NCBI RefSeq assembly: GCF_003086295.3
Contig: NC_092053.1
Location: forward strand, 119,246,445-119,310,444
DNA length: 64,000 bases
From: Arachis hypogaea
Lineage: Eukaryota > Streptophyta > Magnoliopsida > Fabales > Fabaceae
Reading direction: 5' to 3'
The position numbers and the translations under genes were made by a program. Position 1 is the first letter of the stretch. Each line of letters opens with the position of its first letter. Positions 24,225-36,148 of the stretch are shown one piece after another. The notes beneath the pieces were generated by a model. That model saw only the letters and a program-made list of their open reading frames with translations, was not told the DNA's origin and did not search any database.

Positions 24225-25175
24225 TCAGTCCTCTTCCCTTGCTGGATCCTTCAAGAGGAAGATCTCCAGGTCCTTGTTGTTCTTCAGCTTCACACCATGA
24301 TACAGCTTCAAATGGTGGCCATTGACTTTGAAGAATGTGGGGCTTGAGGGGTGACTTAGGTGGACAACTCCGTATGGTTCCACCTTCTCCACCACGTAAG
24401 GTCCATCCCACCTTGACCTCAGCTTGCCTGGCATTAACCTCAACCTTGAGTTGTAGAGAAAGACTTGATCCCCAGCTCTAAGCTCTCTTCTCTTGATGTT
24501 CTTGTCATGGACCACCTTCACCTTTTCTTTGTTGAGCCTTGAGTTTTCATACGCTTCTAGTCGAAGGCACTCTAATTCCTCCAGTTGTAATTTTCTTTCA
24601 ATCCCGGCTCCTCCAAATCCTGAGTTGTATTCCTTTACAGCCCAGTAAGCTTTGTGTTCCACCTCTACCGGAAAGTCGCAAGCCTTTTCATAGACTAGAT
24701 GGAACGAACTCATGCCGATGGGTGTTTTATATGCAATCCGATAAGCCCATAGCGCATCTCCAAGTCTAAAGCTCCAGTCTCTTCTATGAGGTTTGACAAT
24801 CTTCTCCATTATGCGCTTGATCTCTCTATTAGATACCTCAGCTTGCCCATTGGTTTGGGGATGGTAAGCCGTCGCCACCTTGTAAATGATGCCATGTTTC
24901 TTCAGCAAACCTGTCATTCTTCTGTTACAAAAATGAGAGCCTTGATCACTCACGATTGGTCGTGGTGATCCAAAGCGACAAATAATATTATTCATAACAA
25001 AAGAAACAACAACGTTAGCATCATCAGTACGGGTAAGAATTGCTTCCACCCATTTAGAAACATAGTCAACAGCTAACAAAATGTATAAGAAACCATTCGA
25101 GTTTGGAAATGGACCCATGAAGTCAATACCCAAAACATAAAAAATTTCACAAAACAACATTAGTTGTTGGGGCAT
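24225..25175 (-). CDS. E3 integrase core and C-terminal domain
   Basis: Open for 316 codons. The catalytic triad is readable: first Asp in GIDFMGPF, second Asp in IVSDQGSHFCN, Glu in NGQAEVSNREIK, with the usual gypsy spacing. The C-terminal domain has LMPGKLRSRWDGPYVVEKVE and ends soon after HHLKLYHG. It inserts cDNA into the chromosome. The N-terminal zinc finger (HHCC) lies upstream on the same strand: EACHSSESGGHFG... and FCDSCHQCQRFGN at about 25200-25340. An in-frame TAG at 25353 separates this from RNase H, so in a continuous polyprotein it would be lost. The listed start is an internal Met; the real protein is part of pol. There is no chromodomain, which fits an Athila-like rather than chromovirus origin. 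Confidence 0.9.
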   Translation of the reverse strand: MPQQLMLFCEIFYVLGIDFMGPFPNSNGFLYILLAVDYVSKWVEAILTRTDDANVVVSFVMNNIICRFGSPRPIVSDQGSHFCNRRMTGLLKKHGIIYKVATAYHPQTNGQAEVSNREIKRIMEKIVKPHRRDWSFRLGDALWAYRIAYKTPIGMSSFHLVYEKACDFPVEVEHKAYWAVKEYNSGFGGAGIERKLQLEELECLRLEAYENSRLNKEKVKVVHDKNIKRRELRAGDQVFLYNSRLRLMPGKLRSRWDGPYVVEKVEPYGVVHLSHPSSPTFFKVNGHHLKLYHGVKLKNNKDLEIFLLKDPAREED

Positions 25176-25352
25176 CTCATCCCTCTTGGATACATTTCCA
25201 AACCTTTGGCATTGGTGGCAAGAGTCACAGAAAATATTAGCATCCTTAAAAAGTGTGGGCCACCAAAATCCGCAGTCTAAAATTTTTCTAGTAGTTCTTT
25301 GAGGACCAAAATGTCCACCACTCTCAGAAGAGTGGCAGGCCTCTAAAATTGA

Positions 25353-25808
25353 CTAGATTTCGGATTGTGGCATACACCTTCTAATTATTTGGTCAGCACC
25401 ACAACTCCATAAATATGGGTCATCCCATATGTAATACTTGGACTTGGTTTTAAGCTTGTCCTTTTGATGCTTAGAAAAATTAGGAGGAAAGGTACGACTA
25501 ACCAAATAATTAGCTATGGGTGCATACCAAGGAACCACCTCAGATATTGCTTGCAAGCTATCAAGTGGAAAAGCATCATTGATAGGAGTAGAGTCATTTT
25601 TATTATGTTTTAGGCGACTCAAGTGGTCCGCCACCAAATTCTGGGAACCACTCCTATCTTTGATTTCTAAGTCAAACTCTTGCAATAACAATATCCAACG
25701 GATTAACCTTGGTTTAGACTTTTTCTTAGCTAACAAATATTTCAAAGCCGTATGGTCTGAATATACTACCACTTTGGTTCTAAGTAAATAAGCTTGGAAT
25801 TTATCCAA
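25353..25808 (-). pseudogene. E3 RNase H C-terminal part and linker to integrase
   Basis: Contains [20 protein letters not shown], then [19 protein letters not shown] and [14 protein letters not shown]: the end of the gypsy RNase H domain, including the late His/Asp residues of its active site. It is separated from the front half (25823-26517) by a shift in an A-run (plus-strand run of T at about 25830) and from integrase by a TAG. The start used here is arbitrary. Confidence 0.88.
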
Positions 25809-25822
25809 AGCAAAAATAATAG

Positions 25823-26517
25823 CTAAAGTTTTTTTTCAGTGGTAGTATAATTAGACTGGGCACCATCTAAAGTCTTAGAAGCATAAGCAATAATATAAGG
25901 GTCCTTACCTTCGCGCTGAGCCAACGCCGCTCCTACCGCATAGTTTGATGCGTCGCACATGATCTCGAACGACCTACTCCAGTCAGGCCCTCTCACAATA
26001 CGAGCTTGGGTCAAGGCAATCTTCAGCTTGTCAAATGCTTCCATGCAGTCTTCATTCAAGTCAAACTCTACGTCATTCTGCAGTAGACGGCACAGGGGCA
26101 GTGCAACCTTACTGAAGTCCTTGATAAAATGCCGGTAGAAACCTGCATGACCAAGAAAAGAACGGACTTCCCTCACAGAGGAGGGGTAAGGTAAACCAGA
26201 AGTAACATCTACCTTTGCAGGATCAACAGATATACCATTATTAGAAACAACATGGCCTAGAACAATACCTTGCTTTACCATAAAATGACATTTTTCAAAA
26301 TTAAGCACAAGGTTTAAACTAGTACATCTTTCTAATACTCTAGCAAGACTATCCAAAGAAAGGTCAAAGGAATCACCATAGACAGTAAAGTCATCCATAA
26401 ATACTTCCATACAATGCTCGAGAAGATCTGAGAAGATACTCAGCATGCACCTTTGAAACGTAGCCGGTGCATTACATAAACCAAAAGGCATTCTTTTATA
26501 CGCATACGTTCCAAAGG
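25823..26517 (-). pseudogene. E3 reverse transcriptase (palm/thumb) and start of RNase H
   Basis: Begins at the insertion edge with CPFGTYAYKRMPFGLCNAPA. The catalytic box is FMDDFTVYGDSF (the Y-x-D-D motif in its FMDD gypsy form), followed by GHVVSNNGISVDPAKV, FLGHAGFYRHFIKDFSK, and the first RNase H block MCDASNYAVGAALAQREG. It ends at TTEKKL, where one extra base in an A-run gives a stop. The preceding fingers subdomain is on the far side of the solo LTR (28152-28869). The copy therefore lost activity through both the insertion and the indel. Confidence 0.92.
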
Positions 26518-26522
26518 GGCAT

Positions 26523-28146
26523 TGATAAACCCCAATTTCGTAGTCTATCTTGTGCTTAATTTGGGAGATTTTATCACCTTTTCCCACATTTATTCAATGA
26601 AATTATTGTTTAGCAATTCTCCCTTGATTTGTGCTTAAATGTGAAAACATGTTTTTTAGGCCTTAAAATAGCTAAATTCAATTCACTTTAATTTCATTCG
26701 ATGCCTTGATATGTTTGTTGAGTGATTTTAGGTTCATAAGGCAAGTATTGAATGGAAGAAGTGAGGAGAAAAGCATGCAAAGTGGGAGAACTCATGAAGA
26801 AATGAAGGAACCGTAAAGTTGTCAAGCCTGACCTTTTCGCACTCAATCGACCATAACTTGAGCTACAGAGGTCCAAATGAGGCGGTTCTAGTTGCGTTAG
26901 AAAGCTAACATCCGGAGCTTTGAAATGATATAAAATTTGTCATATTTTGCTTCGTGTTTAGGGGCGCGCACGTGCCATGTATGCGTGCACGCTGATGCTG
27001 CTCGTGGCCCACTAAAGTGAAATCGTGGCCAGCGATTTCTGAAACACTTTGGGCCCAATACAACTCATTTCTAATGCTATTTCATGCAAAATTCAAGCTT
27101 GGGAAAGGGGGAGCAATTATTTGTAGCAAGAGCATCATGTAGGTTAGTTTCTAGAGAGAGAAGCTCCCTCTTCTCTCTAGAATTAGGTTAGGTTAATTTC
27201 TCCTAGATCTAGGTTCAATCTCATCTTTTCATCTTGTTTTCTTTATGATTTCTTGCTTCTACACTTTCATTCTCTTAGTTTATGATGTTAATTTCCCTTT
27301 TATGCTCTCTTTTATGTTTATGAACAATTGTTGGATCTTATTTTTCTTTAATGCAGTTTTATGTTTCTATGCTCTTCTATGTTTATCTTCATTGTTATTG
27401 TTGATTTCTTGCTTGTGATAGTTATAGGTTTTGCTAATTCTTGCATTTGATGATGTTTACTTTTCTTGCACTCTAGGTGTTTTTTAAAATGCTTTCACTA
27501 GTTTTTGAGTAGTTTTCTTCACTCTTGGCCTAGGCTAAGGGAATCCGGTGACCTTGAGTCATTGGGTCTCAATGATTTGGTGATTTGAGAACCCTTGGTG
27601 ATCAATTTGATACCCATTGATACTAACCCACTACTAATCTAATTAGTAGATATGTTGGGACTTATGAGTTGATGTAATCAAAGCCATTTGACGTACTTCA
27701 AGTCTAGGAGTAGATATTACGTACTTAAGGCTTTTGGAAGTAGACTTAATAAGCTTGGTTCCTCATAATTATCAATATTTGATTTGTAGACAAGGATGGT
27801 GATTTCAATTACCTATGTCTAGCCAAGAGTACTTTTCCTTTATTTTAGTAGTTCTTATCATTTTACTTTCTTGCCATTTAATTTTCCTTGCCATTTATTT
27901 TCTTGCAAAAATATAAAATCAAACCCCCTTGTTCATCATAGCCAATAATTGAGCACTTCATTGCAATTCCTTGTGAGATGACCCGGAGTCTAAATACTTC
28001 GATTAATTTTCATTGGGGTTTCTACTTGTGACAAAACCATATTTTAATTTGATGTGAGAGTTGTTTGTTGGTTTGGAGCTATACTTACAACGAAGTAATT
28101 TCTTTCTTTAAGAAGAAAATCTAGACCGACAACAATTTTTGTATCA
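26523..28146 (+). mobile_element. Solo LTR inserted in the E3 RT gene
   Basis: 1624 bp, TGATAAACCCCAATTTCG...AACAATTTTTGTATCA, flanked by a perfect 5-bp duplication GGCAT (26518-26522 and 28147-28151). No second LTR or internal region is present, so it arose by LTR-LTR recombination. Its orientation is opposite to E3: the 5' TG end is at 26523, and in related elements a tRNA-Asp primer site follows the TATCA end. It is a different LTR family from E1-E3. A short GGGGCGCGCACGTGCC-type stretch occurs near 26960. It separates two codons within the RT domain. Confidence 0.94.
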
Positions 28147-28151
28147 GGCAT

Positions 28152-28869
28152 ATAAAAGTAGTTTTTTCCTGATCTTCTGGAGCAATATGGATTTGAAAAT
28201 AACCAGTATGACCATCTAGAAAATAATAGTGCAATTTACCTAACAGGCGATCAAGCATTTGATCGATGAGAAGGTAATGGGTAGTGATCCTTGCGAGTGG
28301 CCAGGTTCAAGCACCTGTAGTCAATGCACACCCTCCAGAAATTTTGCACCCTTGTAACCATGAGTTTTCCATTCTCATTCTTCACTGTTGTGACGCCAAA
28401 CTTCTTCGGAACCACCTGTACTAGGCTAACCCATTCACTATCCGAGATTGGATAGATGACAACCGCCTTTGAGGTTGACAGATAGGCCTCGCTCCCTCCT
28501 CTAGAAAAATGCGGTGCTCACTGACTTGAGAGCTTATACCTACTATGTCCGCCAAACTTCACACAATAGCTTCCTTATTTCTTCTCAGCACACTAAGCAG
28601 ACGCTCCTCTTGTTAGGAAGTAAGTTCCTTTGCAATGATAACTGGAAGTTGTTGATTATCTTCAAGATAAGCATACTTTAGGTGAGGTGGAAGAGGCTTC
28701 AACTCCATTTTCAGCTCATGGCTTGGCACTTGATCATCTGGAACCACTGGAGGTGGCAAGGTGTCTTCAGTATATTCAGAGGCTTCCCCACACTTGCACC
28801 TTGAACCATGTTCTTCTCATTAACTGCTTCTTGGTGAACTTCAGCCACAGTCTCATCAATAATGTCACA
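28152..28869 (-). pseudogene. E3 reverse transcriptase, N-terminal (fingers) part
   Basis: Degenerate. Next to the insertion the frame reads IDQMLDRLLGKLHYYFLDGH and then TGYFQIHIAPEDQEKTTFIC, the classic gypsy RT block that should continue into CPFGTYAY across the solo LTR. Further upstream several stops and frameshifts occur, but pieces such as GWMTG-like and NSWRVCID-like phrases can be followed in alternate frames. No continuous ORF remains. Confidence 0.85.
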
Positions 28870-29376
28870 CTAGAAGATAAAGTGGTCTTCCGATGGGTGC
28901 TTCATAGCTTCATCAAGGTTGAAGCTCACTGCCCTTCCATCAATCTCAAACGAATATGTACCTGAGAAGGCATCCAATTTAAACCGCGAAGTCTTCAAAA
29001 ATGGTCTTCCAAGCAAGATGGATAAAGGTCTTCCTGAGTCATTTGGGGGCATCCCTAGAATGTAGAAGTCAATAGGAAAAGTTAACCCCTTAATGCTCAC
29101 CAAGACATCTTTCGCAATGTCAAACACTGAAATTATGCTCTTATCTGCCAAAACAAAACATGCTACCGACCTTTTCAAGGATGGAAGCCTCAGAGTATCA
29201 TATACAGACAATGGCATAATACTAACACATGCACCTAAATCACACATGCAGTCAACAAACTGTACACCCCCTATAGTACAAGTAACCATACACAGACCGG
29301 GATCACCACATTTCTCCAGTATAGCACCCATAAGAGCAGAAATTGAGCTACTCAAAGGAATAGTTTCCAAAATCAT
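28870..29376 (-). CDS. E3 aspartic protease
   Basis: Frame open for 168 codons. The active-site block is MCDLGACVSIMPLSVYD (Asp-Leu-Gly), followed by CFVLADKSIISVFDIAKDVLV and SILLGRPFLKTSRFKLDAFSG, then SFEIDGRAVSFNL. This is the retropepsin-like domain of Athila-type elements that cleaves Gag-Pol. A one-base shift separates it from the end of gag: the two frames overlap at 29348-29376, with ILETIPLSSSISALMG in this one. The DLG motif is shared with E2, although the two proteases differ a lot. Confidence 0.87.
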   Translation of the reverse strand: MILETIPLSSSISALMGAILEKCGDPGLCMVTCTIGGVQFVDCMCDLGACVSIMPLSVYDTLRLPSLKRSVACFVLADKSIISVFDIAKDVLVSIKGLTFPIDFYILGMPPNDSGRPLSILLGRPFLKTSRFKLDAFSGTYSFEIDGRAVSFNLDEAMKHPSEDHFIF

Positions 29377-30031
29377 GGATCTTTTCCTTATTCATGCACA
29401 AATCCTTTAGAAACTTAGCATACTTAGGAACCTGGTGAATAGCATCAAAAAGCAGAATAGTTACCTCAACCTTTTTGAAGATCTCCACCATTTTGGGATC
29501 TAGCTCCACTTGCTTTTTAGTCCTCCTAGCAAGGTGTGGAAAAGGGATGGGAATGGCCTCTTTCACAACATCGTCTTCCTTAGATACTCCATTCCTTAGT
29601 TGAGCAACTTCTTCTTCAACCGCATCTTGTACCTCATCCTCTTCTTCAACATCTTCTACCTCAACAACATCTTCATTTTGAATATCTTCTTTTGAGCTTG
29701 GCTCCTCGGAACTCCTCTCTTGCAATGTAGTGCCGGACCTCAAAGTAATGGCATTAATTCCACCCTTGGGGTTAGGTAAAAGTTGAAAGGGAAGTGCACT
29801 AGAGCTTGAAGGTTGATTATTGGAGGTAGAGGGTGGGTCCATACGGGATAGAAGAGCTTGGATGGTAGAGGTAAGACCGGTGATGCTAGAGGTAACTGTG
29901 GCTTGAAGCTCTTTTTGTCCTTTCATAAGAGAGCGTCATCTCATCATTGGAGGAAGAATGAGGGTAGGTAATTTGGGGGGCTTGTGGTTGATTGTGTTGA
30001 GGTGCTTGGGCTTGCCTTTGGTGAGGTGGTT
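29348..30031 (-). pseudogene. E3 gag, C-terminal part
   Basis: From the insertion edge at 30036 the frame reads a Gln/Pro-rich stretch (YQPPHQRQAQAPQHNQPQAP). It shifts near 29930 and continues as KELQATVTSSITGLTSTIQA, GGINAITLRSGTTLQER, a strongly acidic segment of Glu/Asp/Val repeats, and PIPFPHLARRTKKQVELDPK. AITLRSG is a recurrent landmark near the gag-protease boundary of Athila-like elements. It ends where the protease frame takes over. Confidence 0.83.
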
Positions 30032-30036
30032 GGTAT

Positions 30037-33000
30037 TGTAACACCCTAACTACCAAAGCTCACGCTTCCGGCTGCGCGACTCTGATAGCTCGGACATTAC
30101 GACGACACTTATATTATTTAATACTAGAATATGAGCCTGTTTAAAACTTTAAACCGCAATACCGTTCCCAAAAATACTTTCGTTCGATAACGTACATCCA
30201 CAAATACCATACAACTTACAAAAGCTCATAAAGAGTACATCCATATATATATACACATATATGTATAAATAATATTACAAGCATTAGACAATACAATTCC
30301 TATCCCTCTTACAGAATATCTCAAGATAAAGGCGAGGGTACAAATAATAGTCTAAAGCAATACAGAGCATTTCAACCACAACTAAATAAACTCTTCGTGA
30401 CTTCTGCGCCCATATCCTGAAAGGGGAAAAATGTAGGGGGTGAGAACATCATCCTCGAAAGGGTTCTCAGTAGAGGGTTTTTAGGAATTACTGTAATAGG
30501 ATACGTGAAGATAAACCATACCAGTGATTAATAACCGTCTTATACCTCTTTTCAAAAACAACGGTTTACATTAAAAGTAAAGTCGGAAATCTTTTCTGAA
30601 AGAGAAATCATTCAATTCTCAAAAACTCAAAAGCCTTTCAAAACGGTTTATCTATGCTGAAATACAATAGCCTTTCATATATTTCCAAGCCATAACCACA
30701 ATAGCGAAACCAACCATCGATCCATCTCAATTCAACCACGGCCCTAGGCCCAAACAATCCAACCAACAACCAATCACCACAATCCAACAGAGTCCCAGAT
30801 GCAAACACAGATAGGAAGTTCAAGCACAAACAAACAGTTATTACAAGTAGAACAGTTAGCAATTAATCACATAGGCAAACCAAGTATAATATGCACCCCC
30901 AACCAATGTCACACAAATGCATATGATGCATGCCTGTCCCTAGTGGCTGATGATATCATCTGTCGGTTATAGAGCCAACCCGACAAGTCCTGGTAGCTAA
31001 CCATTGGACTGTCCCTCTGTCGTGCATCCCCAACTCGAGTTATACTCATCATAAACTTGATCAAAATCATGATCCATATCCATCACCCTCACTGGTGAAT
31101 ATTTATCCATCACCATCACTGGTGAATATTTATGGGGGCGAGCTCATCCGGGCCTTTCACAGTGCCCGGCCACACTTACGACATTGGGTTAACAGAGCTT
31201 CGAGTCTCAACCTGGAGCACATGGTGGCTAGCCATTGCTACTACCCAGGGAAACCCTCATCTCCAATAGTGGAAGTGCAACATCACAACTTATCAATATC
31301 TCAGCATAAATGCTTTCATTCTCAATCATGGATCAACATCCATCTCAGCCATTTGGCTCACGGTTCAATCCAGAACCAGCCAATATTCATATCATTCAAG
31401 GCCATTCCGGCTCACAGTTCAATCCAGAACCATTCAATATGTATAATCATACACAGCCATTTCGGCTCACAACAAAACAGCACTTCCACATTCAAAATCA
31501 TCAAGTTCATGAAACCGGCATTTAAGCCATAAATCATTTTCTCAATTCATTTCACTTCGAAATCAAGTTTCAACTCTTTTCAGAATTTGCTTTAAAGATC
31601 TCATTTCTCAAATCATTTCGGCTCATAAGCCACTTTTTCTCAAGGTAAATTCCCCTTTTAAAAATAATGCCACTCTCGACATCCTCTTTCCAAAACTTCC
31701 ATAATCATGGCAAGTTAAAAGCCTCTTTGAGATATTCAAAATCACCCATCCAACAATGGGATTTCATAACAAAAGTTTCTCGGCAGAGTCCCAAGTCTTT
31801 AGGGGAGAATAACATAACTCATTTCGCCAAATTCATTTAAAATCATTAAAACATTGGCTTTCTGATTTGAGTAAGCAAATAGGATCTAGGCCAAACCGAG
31901 TCATGTAATCATTTACTTCTTTCAAAGCCATTTCTTTTACTTAGGCAAAACCAACTTCAACCCCCATGATAAATTCTAGAACGTTTCAACTGTTCAAAAT
32001 TGTTTTAGTCTTGCAAGAATTCAGAATTCAAAGAGTACTTAAAACCTTTCTCAAAACATTTCAAAATGAAACTTGTCAATAGACCTTCAGGTTCTTTCAA
32101 AGTCATTGAAACTTCTTTAATTGAAACCCCCAAGTCAAATTCAAAGGCATAAACCCTTTTCACATCCAAACAGCTTTAAAACACAAGTTTCATCTAAATA
32201 ACTTTCTCCTGAAAGAGATACAATGCCTTTCTTAAGAAGCAAGACTAAATCACAATTTTCTCTTTATTAATTCAAATAAAATAGTAGAAGTCTTTAACTC
32301 ATCATTTTCCAGACAATATTTCAATAAAGACTCGGATTTTATAGAAATTTCGGCAGCACCTCCCCTAAAACTTGGACTTTTGCCACCCGGTTCGGGTCCC
32401 AACTAAACCGTTTCTCATTCCTTTTCAACAGCTCAAAACCAGAAATCAATTCAAAAGCAAGCTAAATCCAACAGTCGCCTCACTGGCACACCTCAAGGAA
32501 ACCATTTCAAAAATCAACTCAATATCAACCAATTTAACTCATTTATAAAGCTTTAAAGAATCGGTTCAGCAATAAAACATTTATCAAAACCAAATCAATT
32601 AAAGCAACCCAGGCTGAATTTCAAGAGTATTCTATCTTTCACATCATCAAAATAATTGACTCAATTCAAACCGATCCTCAACAGATTAAACTCATTTCGA
32701 ATCTTTAAAGAATCAACTTCAAACATTATATTTCACAAGCCACAGAATAATTAAGCCAAACCAACATCCATAGTCATTCGAGTCAATCAATTAATACATA
32801 AGGCAGATACAATCACCAAATACACAATATCTCACATCAGTACCCATATGTAATAATTCCAATAATAAACTATAGTTTTTGGAAAGCGCCCCTACCTCAA
32901 AACGCAATTCCATAATCCAAACGTCTCACAGAGTCCTTTCCGCCTCAACCCGAACTGACGGTAATCAAAACCTCAGCTCTCAGCCACTTTCGCAATATCC

Positions 33001-34607
33001 ATAGAAACACTAATTGCAACATACAATAACCGAGACTCAATCTTATAGCGATTAATGCTGCAAAACCTCAGCGTATGATAACAGAATAGTAACCGAAAGA
33101 GCTTTCATACCGAAAACGCTTACCAAAACTAAGAAAGAACGGCCAAATCAAGCAACAGTAGTCCCGGCGGTGGTTCTGGCAACAATCGCGCTACACCCGA
33201 TGACCAGAACGGCAGCAATCAGAACTCAACCCGCAACAAGGGAAGAACTACACCGAGTAACGGCAGCCCCGATGGTGGTTCCAGCAACACCCGCGCCACT
33301 CCCGGTGAGCGTAATGGTGGAAGAAGCAATGCAGCCACTCCAAATGGCAAGCACGGCGACGAACAACACCAGCAGCGGTGAATGGCAGTAGCTCCGGCTT
33401 GGGTCCGGCTGTGGCAACTCGCGATAACTCCTAGCACAAACAGCCTCAGTACAACTCTCATGGCAGAGGTGAATTTTAACGGATAAGGAATGCTGAGGAC
33501 GGTTTAGTGCTTACCAAACGACACCGCTTCAGTGGCGGTTTTCGGCGGACAGGCACGGCGGCGCGGCCCCAGACAGCAGAGGCGATAGCGAGCACTGGGG
33601 TTCAGTGAGCAGATTCGGCGGCGAGAGGAGGCACGAACGACGGCGGCAACAGCAGCACCTTCCTCCACCCCACGCGTGCGCTCTCTGTTCGTGAGCCGCC
33701 AAGGACGGCGACGAAGGAGACCTTGGTAGCAACAACGACGCGGCTCCAAGGTGGCAGCAGGAACCTTGAAGGCGTTCGGCCTTCACCGCGATGGCGAGCT
33801 CGTGGCGGGCACGACGGTGGCTTCTCCTTCTCCATTTTCGCGCAGCTCCTTTCCTCAAAGCTCGCCTTGATCTCTCTCTTACTCAGGCTAGATCTGCGAC
33901 TTCATGGTGGCGGCGACGGCAGGACGCGTCGGTGGTGGCGAGGCGGCTGGATGGCGATTGTGACGAGATGGTAGCGGCGAAGCCCAGCACTCCGGTGCGA
34001 CCTTCTTCCCCCTCGCGTCTCTGATTTCCTTTTCTGAGCTCCTCCCCCGTTCTCTCTGTGTGTGTGATCATTGGGGTGAGAGGGGAGAAACAGGGTAGGG
34101 GGTGCGGCTGAGGGTTAGGGAGAAAGGGTAAAATGTTGGGTGAAAATTAGGGATAGGGTTAGTTTAGTAATTTCAATTAAAAATTGGAAACAATATAATA
34201 ATTGAAATCCAAATTAAATCCAACACTAATTATATATAGAAAATACTATTTTCTCACCAATTTCACAAATTATTTTTAATAAAATATCCAAATCAAATAA
34301 TTAGGAGTAGTATAATTAAATCCTTTATTTTCCAAAGTAGCAGTATTAATATTGAAAATATTAATTATTTAATTCAAATCATATAGAAATCCTTATTATT
34401 TTGCAACTACCAACTTTATACTCTGAATATAGAAAATAATCCAATAATTGTGAAATTAGATAATAACCATAACTTATCTCAAATTCAATAAATCAAAACT
34501 TGCCTTAATTATCTTTAATAAAATAATTTCTGAAATTAAGGCTATAAATAACTATATGATTTGAGACTTGATCATAAAAAGACTTTTCAAAGATTCTGGG
34601 TCTTACA
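30037..34607 (-). mobile_element. 4.57-kb long-LTR (probable solo LTR) insertion in E3 gag
   Basis: Flanked by a perfect 5-bp duplication GGTAT (30032-30036 and 34608-34612). On the minus strand it begins TGTAAGACCCAGAATC and ends TTAGGGTGTTACA, standard LTR termini. No primer site, second LTR or gag-pol is visible inside. I therefore take it as a solo LTR of a long-LTR gypsy (Tekay/Del-type) family. A non-autonomous LARD-like element is the alternative. Minus-strand reading suggests the transcribed part starts in the CCCTAACCC / CTCTCACCCC region at about 34080-34140. A GC-rich, CpG-rich stretch with codon-like periodicity follows to about 33160 and contains donor-like GGTAAG sites. The ORFs on both strands between 33170 and 34071 only trace this GC-rich leader. 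Confidence 0.8.
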
Positions 34608-34982
34608 GGTATCTTTGGCCTTGGTTTTGCTATTGGTATGGAGGGTTTTGTTGATACCGGTTCTGTTGATATTTATTGTTTCACCTTTGATTTTCACCAT
34701 TGTCTCTGCCTCCTTGGTTGTAGTTGTCTCTCTATCCTTGATTGGGATTGTCTTGCCAACCTTGATTGTAGTTACTACCTTAGTTATAGTTACCGCCTTG
34801 TTGGTAGTACCCTTGATTCGGACGGTTGTAATAAGCATTGGTAGCTGCCAAGGTGTAGTCTTCTTGGAGTTGTGGACACTCATCAGTGTAGTGAGAGTAG
34901 CGCACAAATTTCACAGACTCTCTGAGGGACTATCTTTTGACATTGTTGTTGTGGAGGAGGCAGGGGGTTGTTGTTGATTGAG

Positions 34983-35963
34983 CTAGAGCTGCTTGAGTAT
35001 ATTGGTCATCTCTCCTAGAGTCTTGGTGAGAGCAGCGGTCTCACTACTAGAAGAAACTTCCACAACATCCTTGGAATGATTGTTCCTTTGCCTTGCATTT
35101 TGGGTAGACTCAGCTAGATCGGTCTCCAGTTGCCACGCTTCTATCGCCGTCTTGTACTTTGTCAGAGAGCCACTACTCGCATCATCTAAGAGGGTCTTGT
35201 CTCTAGGCTTCATGCCTTGGCAAAAATAGCTAATCAACACCAACTGGTCAATCATATGATGGGGACATGAGTCAAGGAGATTCCTAAAGCGTTTCCAATA
35301 CTCATAGAGAGTCTCTGATTCACCTTGGATGATACAGGAAATTTCTTTCCTCAATCTATATGTAACCTCCACTGGAAAGAACTTGTCCAGGAATTCTCTT
35401 CTGAGCAAATCCAAGTTAGTAACAACAGCTTCAAGTTGAGTGTAGAACCACTCCTTTGCCTTTTCCTCAAGAGAAACTGGGAAGGCATATAGCCAAACGG
35501 CAGTCTCATTCGCACTATGCCACCTAGTAGTTGAGCAGGCTGTTTGAAAATCTCTAAGATGCTTGATAGGCTCTTGAGCAGGTAAACCATAGAATTTACG
35601 CAGCAGATTGATCAATGTGGTCTTCAGTTCAAAATCCGCAGTCAAATTCGGATGACGTGCTTGATATGGCTGCAGTGTAAAATCTGGAGCTCCCGCTTCC
35701 TTAAGAGTAATTCTTCTAGGAGCTGCCATAGTATCTGCACTTAAATCAACAGAAGAGGCGTCAATGGAATTAGTAGGAGAGGAACTAGTTTCTTCCTCAA
35801 ATGACGCTTCAGACTCAACCTCAGACAAGATTGGTGAATTGGGTGAAACCCTTTCACCACCCTCAGAGGCTAACCGATGCCGAGCTCGCCTAATACGTGA
35901 AATAGTCTTTTCAATTTTAGGATTAAATGCAACTAATCTCGGATCCGGTAATGAACGCATCAT
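34983..35963 (-). CDS. E3 gag, N-terminal and capsid part
   Basis: 326 codons from MMRSLPDPRLVAF. An Arg/Ser-rich head is followed by the gag domain: FELKTTLINLLRKFYGLPAQ, PIKHLRDFQTACSTTR, AKEWFYTQL, LRREFLDKFFPVE, LYEYWKRFRNLLDSCPHHMI and SYFCQGMKPRDKTLLDDASS. This packages the RNA into particles. A TAG at 34983 interrupts the frame, but the same frame continues to the insertion at 34612. That continuation has a degenerate knuckle-like HYTDECPQLQED and Tyr/Asn/Gln/Gly repeats (GYYQQGGNYNQG). The primer site is 160 bases upstream, so the first Met is a plausible start. Confidence 0.88.
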   Translation of the reverse strand: MMRSLPDPRLVAFNPKIEKTISRIRRARHRLASEGGERVSPNSPILSEVESEASFEEETSSSPTNSIDASSVDLSADTMAAPRRITLKEAGAPDFTLQPYQARHPNLTADFELKTTLINLLRKFYGLPAQEPIKHLRDFQTACSTTRWHSANETAVWLYAFPVSLEEKAKEWFYTQLEAVVTNLDLLRREFLDKFFPVEVTYRLRKEISCIIQGESETLYEYWKRFRNLLDSCPHHMIDQLVLISYFCQGMKPRDKTLLDDASSGSLTKYKTAIEAWQLETDLAESTQNARQRNNHSKDVVEVSSSSETAALTKTLGEMTNILKQL

Positions 35964-36128
35964 TCAATGAAAGAAACATAGAACTCATGGTAATAAAATA
36001 TACTAAGAAAAAATAAATAATAATTACTACTAATAAACAGAAAACACACCAATAAAAATAAAAAATATAATTATGTAAATATAAAAATATTTACACCAAC
36101 CAATAATTTAGCACACATATGCAACTCT

Positions 36129-36142
36129 CCGGCAACGGTGCA
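36129..36142 (-). other. Primer-binding site of E3 (tRNA-Asp type, mutated)
   Basis: Plus-strand CCGGCAACGGTGCA corresponds to the tRNA-Asp 3' end CCGGCAACGGCGCCA with one substitution and one missing base. It lies six bases from the inner edge of the 5' LTR. Confidence 0.85.
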
Positions 36143-36148
36143 AAAAAT

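Noticed and set aside
28687..28965. 92-residue plus-strand ORF
   Set aside because: Antisense to the E3 protease/RT region, which is supported by retropepsin and RT blocks on the minus strand.
31095..31532. 145-residue plus-strand ORF and its overlapping neighbour
   Set aside because: Inside the long LTR, made of short imperfect repeats ('ggctcacagttcaatccagaacc'), with no domain.
33170..34071. Overlapping Arg/Ala/Ser-rich ORFs on both strands
   Set aside because: They lie in the GC-rich interior of a long LTR bordered by a perfect 5-bp duplication and have no recognisable domain; composition alone opens the frames.
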